Shown here: positions 13,098 through 18,836 of the stretch, in pieces
Position numbering within the stretch: the first letter of the stretch is position 1
How the letters are laid out: every line of letters begins with the position of its first letter
From: Pseudomonadota bacterium
GTDB lineage: Bacteria; Pseudomonadota; Alphaproteobacteria; Sphingomonadales; Sphingomonadaceae
NCBI GenBank assembly: GCA_023432995.1
Contig: JAEZES010000277.1
Location: forward strand, 1-18,836
DNA: 18,836 bases
Direction: 5' to 3'
The notes under the pieces: model-generated
Database searches by the model: none
Told to the model about the DNA's origin: nothing
Seen by the model: the letters and a program-made list of their open reading frames with translations, nothing else
Translations under genes and position numbers: made by a program

Positions 13098-13813
13098 ATG
13101 CGTCGGCGCACGCGCCGGCGCGGAACCGTCAGGTGCGTGCCGATGCGCCCGGCAATGCCGGGAAGGTCGTCGGGGTCCGTTCCGGCGTCCTGCGGACCCG
13201 GCGCCGACGCCTGTTGCGCGTCGATCCACAGGCGCACCGCGTCGGCCGCATGCCCGGCGTTGAGCTTGGTCATCATGTTGCCGCGGTGAATCTCGACCGT
13301 GCGCGGGCTGATGGCCAGGCGGCGGGCGATTTCCTTGTTGGCGCAGCCCGCGCTCAGCAGCTCGAGGACCTGCCGCTCGCGGCGGCTCAGCATGGCCACG
13401 TCGCGCTGCGCCTCGACCTCGCGGCGACGGCGTTCGGCGTGCTTGCCGGCCTCGGTCAGGATCGCCGACAGGCGCCGGGCGAAGGCGCCGATCTCCAGCG
13501 GCAGGCGCAAGTAGTCGAGCGCCCCGGCCTTGATCGCGGCAACAGCCCGATCGATCTCGGGGTCGCTCGCGGCCATCACCACCGGCAGCCAGATGCCGCG
13601 CTCGCCGAGGCGGGCAACGAGCTGCCGGACCGCGTCGGGCTGGCCGTCGTCGGCGGCGATGATGATCCCCTCGTGCGGCGGGCGCTCGAGCAGTTCTTCG
13701 ATGTCGCCATAGACTTCCGCGTGATGGCCGAGCGCGAAGGCAACGCGAGCCTGCTCCGCCCGAGAGCGGCTTTCGCCGCCGAGGATGTGCAGAGTCGTTC
13801 GTTCCATTGCCAC
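13085..13813 (-). CDS. LuxR/FixJ-type transcription regulator with degenerate receiver domain
   Basis: A 242-residue protein: receiver-like domain (about 6-120), linker helix rich in Arg/Glu (122-138), LuxR-type helix-turn-helix (about 141-200: LSRRERQVLELLSAGCANKE, then IARRLAISPRTVEIHRGNMM), and a basic C-terminal tail ending RRRVRRRIQRQ. In the receiver, Asp55 (ADDGQP) fits the phosphorylation site, but the N-terminal acidic pair is replaced by Gly-Gly (ILGGES), the Thr/Ser by Ala (VVMAAS) and the conserved Lys by Leu (DYLRLPLE). It therefore probably does not signal by ordinary phosphorylation. No histidine kinase is adjacent. The start is GTG at 13813 or ATG at 13807; neither has a strong ribosome binding site. 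The 3' end overlaps the extensin-family gene by 13 bases. Confidence 0.88.
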   Translation of the reverse strand: MAMERTTLHILGGESRSRAEQARVAFALGHHAEVYGDIEELLERPPHEGIIIAADDGQPDAVRQLVARLGERGIWLPVVMAASDPEIDRAVAAIKAGALDYLRLPLEIGAFARRLSAILTEAGKHAERRRREVEAQRDVAMLSRRERQVLELLSAGCANKEIARRLAISPRTVEIHRGNMMTKLNAGHAADAVRLWIDAQQASAPGPQDAGTDPDDLPGIAGRIGTHLTVPRRRVRRRIQRQ

Positions 13814-13901
13814 AATATGCCCCGCGTGACGCCCTGCCGCACTGACAGGCCCTGCGACTGCGAAGCTATTATGGCCTCCCCAGCCGCGTAATACGGCGGA
13901 A

Positions 13902-13911
13902 CGCCTAGGCG
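13902..13911. repeat. Perfect 10-bp palindrome upstream of the regulator gene
   Basis: CGCCTAGGCG is a perfect palindrome about 90 bases upstream of the regulator start. CGTAATACG, a 9-base near-perfect inverted repeat, lies about ten bases to its left. Both could be protein-binding sites; neither matches a box I can name. Confidence 0.3.
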
Positions 13912-13981
13912 AAATTACGTTCGTTTCGGATGTATTAGGTGCCTATAGACGTCCAACCGGCTCCATCCCAAGGAGCAATTC

Positions 13982-13997
13982 CTACGTATAACTACGT
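13982..13997. promoter_or_regulatory. Helically phased CTACGT direct repeat / inverted repeat
   Basis: CTACGT occurs at 13982-13987 and 13992-13997, exactly ten bases apart, one helical turn. The same stretch is also an inverted repeat (ACGTA, TAAC, TACGT). It overlaps the stop codon of the Anbu gene and lies about 170 bases upstream of the regulator gene. Another TACGT is at about 13916-13920. Such spacing is typical of regulator dimer sites, but no factor is shown. Confidence 0.3.
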
Positions 13998-14744
13998 GGA
14001 AGTCTTAGCTTCGAATGTATAGTCCGGCAAGGAATGGAACGCGCTGCGCAAGGCATCGCTCCAGCTCGAGGAAATTGCCTCGAAATAAGGATCGCCGGAC
14101 TCGATCCGGCGCGCATGCAGCGGCTCGAACTGGTCGCGCCCGATCACCATCAGGTCGAGCGGAAGGCCGACCGAGAGGTTGGCCTTGAGCGTCGAATCGA
14201 AGCTCACCATGAGCAGCTTGGCGGCGTCCTCGAAGCTCATCCGGCGATCGTAGCCCCGGATCAGGATCGGCCGTCCGTACTTGGTCTCGCCGATCTGGAA
14301 GAACGGCGTGTCGAAGCTGGCCTCGATGAAGTTGCCTTCCGGGTAGATCATGAACAGGCGCGGCTCCATCCCCTTGATCTGCCCGGCGAGGATCATCGAG
14401 GCGGTGAAGCGCCCCTTGCCCTGGAGGCCGTTCTCGTCCTGCGTCTCGCGCACCGTCTCGCGCAGCAGCTTGCCGGCTTCGACCGCGACCTGGAACATCG
14501 TCGGCAGCCCGAGCAGCGAGTTCTGGCGGTCCTCGGGCGCCTTGTTGCGCTCCTCGAGGGCGCTGATCACCGCCTGCGTGGTCGCGAGATTGCCTGCGGT
14601 CATCAGCGCGATGATCCGCTCTCCCGGCACCGCCCAGTGGAACATCTTGCGGAACACCGAGATGTTGTCGACGCCCGAGTTGGTGCGCGTGTCGCTCATC
14701 AGCACCAGCCCGCGGTCGAGCACCATGCCCACACAATAGGTCAT
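13992..14744 (-). CDS. Anbu-type proteasome-like peptidase
   Basis: A 250-residue member of the Ntn-hydrolase superfamily, the bacterial proteasome-related Anbu group (COG3484). The start MTYCVGM at 14744 puts Thr at position 2, so removal of Met exposes the catalytic Thr1. The proteasome signatures follow: LVLMSDTRTNSGVDNIS with mature Asp17, and FRKMFHW with Lys32 in the place of the Lys33 seen in 20S beta subunits. Later come the strand segment RFTASMILAGQI and DSTLKANLSVGLPLDLMVIG. Anbu is known to assemble into open helical or ring-like oligomers; its natural substrate is not settled. It ends the four-gene cluster ATP-grasp, alpha-E, transglutaminase-like, Anbu, with a 53-base gap upstream holding a small hairpin. 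AAGGAG lies 14 bases before the ATG, a long spacing. The frame extends upstream, but conservation and Thr1 logic fix this start. Confidence 0.93.
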   Translation of the reverse strand: MTYCVGMVLDRGLVLMSDTRTNSGVDNISVFRKMFHWAVPGERIIALMTAGNLATTQAVISALEERNKAPEDRQNSLLGLPTMFQVAVEAGKLLRETVRETQDENGLQGKGRFTASMILAGQIKGMEPRLFMIYPEGNFIEASFDTPFFQIGETKYGRPILIRGYDRRMSFEDAAKLLMVSFDSTLKANLSVGLPLDLMVIGRDQFEPLHARRIESGDPYFEAISSSWSDALRSAFHSLPDYTFEAKTST

Positions 14745-14772
14745 GCTTGGTCTGTCAGCTCCTTTCCCGCGA

Positions 14773-14787
14773 CCCGGCCGAGCCGGG
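14773..14787 (-). other. Intercistronic hairpin between transglutaminase-like and Anbu genes
   Basis: CCCGGC (14773-14778), three bases, GCCGGG (14782-14787): a perfect GC stem in the only sizeable gap inside the cluster. Without a U-tract it is more likely an RNA processing or stability element than a full terminator. It would set the Anbu message apart from the rest. Confidence 0.35.
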
Positions 14788-14797
14788 CCCCGCCGCC

Positions 14798-15613
14798 CTA
14801 TTGTTCGACGGTCTGCTGTTCGACGGCAAGACTTACGGACAGATGTTCGGCGGCGGGGCCGAAGCTTATCCCCGTAATTGGCGCCGCGTCGCGATAGTCG
14901 CGCCCGGTGGCGACGCGGACATAGCGCGGGTCGGGACTGATGCCGTTCGAGATGTCGAACCCGACCCAGCCGAGACCCTCGACCCAGGCTTCCGCCCAGG
15001 CGTGCGTCGCATCCTGCTCGGTGCGGTCGTTCATCATCAGGTAGCCGCTGACGTAGCGCGCCGGAATCTCCATCGCCCTCGCGGCGGCGATGAAGATCTG
15101 CGCGTGGTCCTGGCACACGCCGCCGCCGGCGGCCGCCGCCTCCTCGGCGGTCGTGCCGACATGGGTCCGCCCCGTCTCGTAGACGATTCGCTCGCGGATC
15201 GTGGCCGAGAGGCTGTGCAGCGTCGGCAGGACATCCCGATCGCTGCGCGCCGCCGCGGCCATGATCTGGCGGATACGCGGCCCCGGCCGGGTCAGCTCGG
15301 TCTGCCCGAGGAACGCCCACAGCGGCAGGTGGCCGGCGTGGCGGCCGATCACTCCGGCCTTGTCCTCGGTCTGAACGGTCCCGTGGCAGGTGATGACCAC
15401 GTCCTGCGCGCCCTCCTCGACCGCGATCAAAGTGACGTGGTTGTGGTTCTGATCGTCGAACGTCAGCTCCTCATGGGCGCCCTCGTATTCCATGATCCAC
15501 TCGCAAATGGATTGCCCCTGCGTCTCCTTGGGCGTCAGCCGCAATCGCTGCAGCCCGTGCGCAACCGGCTCGTTGAAGTGGTACCGGGTGGTGTGGCGGA
15601 TCGCGAGGCGCAT
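14798..15613 (-). CDS. Transglutaminase-like cysteine peptidase, Anbu-cluster type
   Basis: A 271-residue protein of the bacterial transglutaminase-like superfamily (COG1305). Residues 1-75 form the beta-rich N-terminal domain (MRLAIRHTTRYHFNEPVAHG, typical of this group). The catalytic core holds GGGVCQDHAQIF with Cys167, ATHAWAEAWV with His204 and WVGFDISNG with Asp220, the full Cys-His-Asp triad. Members are thought to be proteases or amide-bond transferases; in this gene setting it is predicted to cut or transfer a peptide or isopeptide bond made by the ATP-grasp partner. No signal peptide is seen, so it acts in the cytoplasm with its partners. The start ATG lies nine bases after the alpha-E stop, within the same transcript; AGGG is about nine bases upstream. 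The tail SVSLAVEQQTVEQ shows no domain. Confidence 0.92.
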   Translation of the reverse strand: MRLAIRHTTRYHFNEPVAHGLQRLRLTPKETQGQSICEWIMEYEGAHEELTFDDQNHNHVTLIAVEEGAQDVVITCHGTVQTEDKAGVIGRHAGHLPLWAFLGQTELTRPGPRIRQIMAAAARSDRDVLPTLHSLSATIRERIVYETGRTHVGTTAEEAAAAGGGVCQDHAQIFIAAARAMEIPARYVSGYLMMNDRTEQDATHAWAEAWVEGLGWVGFDISNGISPDPRYVRVATGRDYRDAAPITGISFGPAAEHLSVSLAVEQQTVEQ

Positions 15614-15622
15614 GGTCGAACC

Positions 15623-16567
15623 CTAAGCGGTGAAGCGGTACTGTTCGGCGATCGCCGTCGCGACGGCCTGGTTGCGGACGATGAACTGGCCGAGAAACTG
15701 GTGCAGGCCGACGTCGAAGATCTCGTCGATCGTCTTGCCGGTGAGTTGCTGGTCGGCACTGCGCATCTGCTCATGCGCGGGCCCTTCGCGCCCGTGCAGC
15801 CGCGCCAGCGCCGCGAGGTTCTCGCGCATCGCGGTGTAGCAGAACGCGAGGCTGCGCGGGAAACGCGCGTCGAGGATCACGAAATCGGCGATCGAGCGCG
15901 CGTCCATGCGCCCGGCGTTGAGCCAGCGGTAGGCGCGCTCGCCCGAGAGCGAGCGCAGCACGTTGTCCCACTGCGCGGTGTCGAGCGGGGTGCCGACGTA
16001 GGCCAGCGACGGCAGCAGCAGGTAGTATTTGACGTCGAGGATTCGCGCGGTGTTGTCGGCCCGCTCGATGAACGTCCCGGCCCGCGCGAACGAGTAAATC
16101 TCGTTGCGCATCATCGATCCGTGGGTGGCGCCGCGGGCGATCGTCGACTCGCGGCGGATCGCCGCCAGCACGGTTCCCAGGCTGGCATCGCGGACCGGGC
16201 GCGCGAGCAGGTCGCGCAGCGTCATCCAGCCCTCGTTGACCGCTTCCCAGACCTCGAGCGTGATCGCCGAGCGGCAGGTCCGCGCGTTGTGCCGCGCGCG
16301 CTCGACCATCGACAGCACGTTCTGATCGTTGCCCTTTCCGCGCAGCACGAAGTCACACACCTGGGCACCGCTGAAGCTGTCGTGGTGGGCGCTGTAGGCC
16401 TGCAGCAGGCCGAGCGTGGTCAGCACCGAGCGCCACTCCTCGGTCGCCGCTTCCTGTCCACGGGTGAGCGACATCCGATGTCCGGCGGCAAGCAGGCGCG
16501 CGGTGTTTTCCGCCCTCTCGAGGTAGCGGTACATCCAGAAGATGCCGTTGGCGACGCGGCCTAGCAT
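15623..16567 (-). CDS. Alpha-E domain protein (DUF403)
   Basis: A 314-residue, nearly all-helical protein of the alpha-E family (COG2307), found almost always beside the permuted ATP-grasp and transglutaminase-like genes. The conserved element YLERAENTAR (15-24) returns as FIERADNTAR (166-175), which suggests two similar helical halves. Other conserved pieces are MVERARHNARTCR (88-99), NEIYSFARAGTFIE and the C-terminal GLHQFLGQFI. No catalytic function has been shown for the family to my knowledge; the charged motifs (Glu-Arg and Asn-x-Ala-Arg) could bind a nucleotide, a peptide or the ATP-grasp partner. It starts 16 bases after the ATP-grasp stop and ends nine bases before the transglutaminase-like start, so translational coupling is likely. 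No membrane segment or signal peptide is present. Confidence 0.92.
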   Translation of the reverse strand: MLGRVANGIFWMYRYLERAENTARLLAAGHRMSLTRGQEAATEEWRSVLTTLGLLQAYSAHHDSFSGAQVCDFVLRGKGNDQNVLSMVERARHNARTCRSAITLEVWEAVNEGWMTLRDLLARPVRDASLGTVLAAIRRESTIARGATHGSMMRNEIYSFARAGTFIERADNTARILDVKYYLLLPSLAYVGTPLDTAQWDNVLRSLSGERAYRWLNAGRMDARSIADFVILDARFPRSLAFCYTAMRENLAALARLHGREGPAHEQMRSADQQLTGKTIDEIFDVGLHQFLGQFIVRNQAVATAIAEQYRFTA

Positions 16568-16583
16568 GGCGGACCGGCGCCCA

Positions 16584-18014
<1,431 letters not shown>

Positions 18015-18038
18015 GGTCCCTTGCGCTTGACGCACTGC

Positions 18039-18067
18039 ACAATGGCACGGTTGGGTCGAACCGCCAA
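18039..18067 (-). promoter_or_regulatory. Candidate promoter of the Anbu cluster
   Basis: On the minus strand TTGGCG (18067-18062) is followed after 17 bases by CATTGT (18044-18039). A start near 18032 gives a short leader with the AAGGGA ribosome binding site before the ATG at 18014. The -35 is good for an alphaproteobacterial promoter and the -10 is poor. It lies in the 87-base gap after the hydrolase gene. Confidence 0.35.
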
Positions 18068-18101
18068 GTGCGGTTTGCGCGGTCGGGCGGCGGCGATGTC
18101 G

Positions 18102-18836
18102 TCAGCTTCGCTCGAGCTCGGCGGCGACCGTGGCGATGGCCTCGTCGGAGTTGGAAAAGCCGATGTGCGAACAGCGCAGCGCGATCGCCCGATCGCGCTC
18201 GCCGGGCAGGCCGCAGGCGCTGCGCGGCGCGACGATGCCGTCGCGCGGACTCCACAGGGCGACCGTCTCGACCGGGGGCTTGCGGGCGAGCTCGACTTCG
18301 AGCGGCGGCTGTTCGACCGAATGGCCGGTGATCAGCTCGTAGGCGCGCCAGGCGTTGTTGTCGTACGGCGTGCCGGAGAACGGGGTCCCCATGGTGATCA
18401 CCTTGGCGACGAGGTCCGCGTGCCGCTTCGCCAACTCGCGGGCGAACACGCCGCCGAGGCTCCAGCCGACCAGCACCACCTTCTGCCCGTAGCGCTCGCT
18501 GATCTGGCGCAGCCGCTCTTCGAGCAAGCCGAAATTCTCCGCCGTCGGGCCAAGGTTGAAACCGAGCCCCCAGCGCTTGACCGTATGCCCGGCCCGTTCG
18601 AGCTCGCGCGCCATCCGGCGCATGCGCAGCGGATGGGTGCCGAAACCGGGCAGCAGCATGGCCACGCGCGGATGTTCGCAGCGCGGCAACGGCACTCCCC
18701 GGCGGAACGGACGGGTCAGAGGCTCGAGGAACGTCAGCGGTTCGCCGAGCAGCAGACGCGGCGGCGGGCGGCGCGCGTCGGCCGGCGGCTTGCGCCGAAG
18801 AAGGCCGAGGCGCCGCGCGCTCGCCTCGCGCATCGG
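18102..18836 (-). CDS. Alpha/beta hydrolase (lipase/PGAP1-like), 5' end uncertain
   Basis: At least 243 residues of an alpha/beta-hydrolase-fold protein. VAMLLPGFGTHPLRMRRMAR (57-76) is the first strand and oxyanion loop. VVLVGWSLGGVFARELAKRH (119-138) is the nucleophile elbow with Ser125. ALWSPRDGIV provides Asp198 and CSHIGFSNSDEA provides His223, so the triad is complete. GTPFSGTPYDNNAW after strand 6 resembles the triacylglycerol lipase/PGAP1-type pattern, and the topology suggests a lipid or ester substrate, not identified. The Arg/Pro-rich first 55 residues are unusual and may not be translated. An ATG at 18833 is three bases from the window end, so the true start may lie outside. It runs in the same direction as the Anbu cluster, 87 bases upstream, with a possible separate promoter between them. 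Confidence 0.8.
   Translation of the reverse strand, partial: PMREASARRLGLLRRKPPADARRPPPRLLLGEPLTFLEPLTRPFRRGVPLPRCEHPRVAMLLPGFGTHPLRMRRMARELERAGHTVKRWGLGFNLGPTAENFGLLEERLRQISERYGQKVVLVGWSLGGVFARELAKRHADLVAKVITMGTPFSGTPYDNNAWRAYELITGHSVEQPPLEVELARKPPVETVALWSPRDGIVAPRSACGLPGERDRAIALRCSHIGFSNSDEAIATVAAELERS

Noticed and set aside
14801..14824. A second GTTC...GTTC pair that might be a LexA box
   Set aside because: The spacing is 11 bases instead of 7 and it lies inside the transglutaminase-like coding region.
14747..16564. Long plus-strand open frame (about 605 codons) opposite the transglutaminase-like and alpha-E genes
   Set aside because: Antisense to genes with clear catalytic motifs; its own translation shows no domain and has the Arg/Gly/Val bias of a shadow frame.

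Overview
The window is GC-rich (roughly two thirds G+C), densely coding bacterial chromosome. The gene set, the protein flavour and a GTTC-N7-GTTC LexA-type box point to an alphaproteobacterium, most likely Sphingomonadales (Erythrobacter/Sphingomonas-like). This placement is inference: there is no rRNA or other phylogenetic marker here. I see no tRNA, rRNA, CRISPR array, transposase or phage gene, and no gap between genes longer than about 280 bp.

Layout, left to right. 1-3754, all minus strand: a cut-off unrecognised protein with a LexA-like box upstream, a class I SAM-dependent methyltransferase, an arginine deiminase/DDAH-family amidinohydrolase, and purA with a TTG start. 3870-7435, plus strand: a block of three genes, namely a DUF1624-type multi-pass membrane protein, a periplasmic protein of unknown function and an exported alpha/beta hydrolase. 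7432-11543, minus strand: transcription runs serC (TTG start), serA, hisZ, so serine synthesis is followed by the HisZ regulatory subunit of histidine synthesis. The serC-serA and serA-hisZ gaps each hold one copy of a ~95-bp palindromic repeat, in opposite orientation. 11685-13097, plus strand: a small secreted protein of unknown function and an extensin-family lipoprotein. 13085-13813, minus strand: a LuxR/FixJ-type regulator whose receiver domain has lost most of its phosphorylation residues.

13992-18014, minus strand, is the most notable part: a compact four-gene cluster transcribed ATP-grasp, alpha-E, transglutaminase-like protease, Anbu (a proteasome-like peptidase). All four proteins look intact, with their catalytic residues present. 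This gene association is known from comparative genomics and predicted to make and break peptide or amide linkages, but its substrate is not established. A further alpha/beta hydrolase (18102 to the right edge) lies upstream on the same strand.

Beyond the genes, the DNA holds several structures worth testing: a LacI-like perfect palindrome in the purA/DUF1624 divergent promoter region, two hairpins that would occlude ribosome binding sites, a stop codon inside an 11-bp stem, two convergent pairs whose stop regions overlap, and helically phased CTACGT repeats between the regulator and Anbu.
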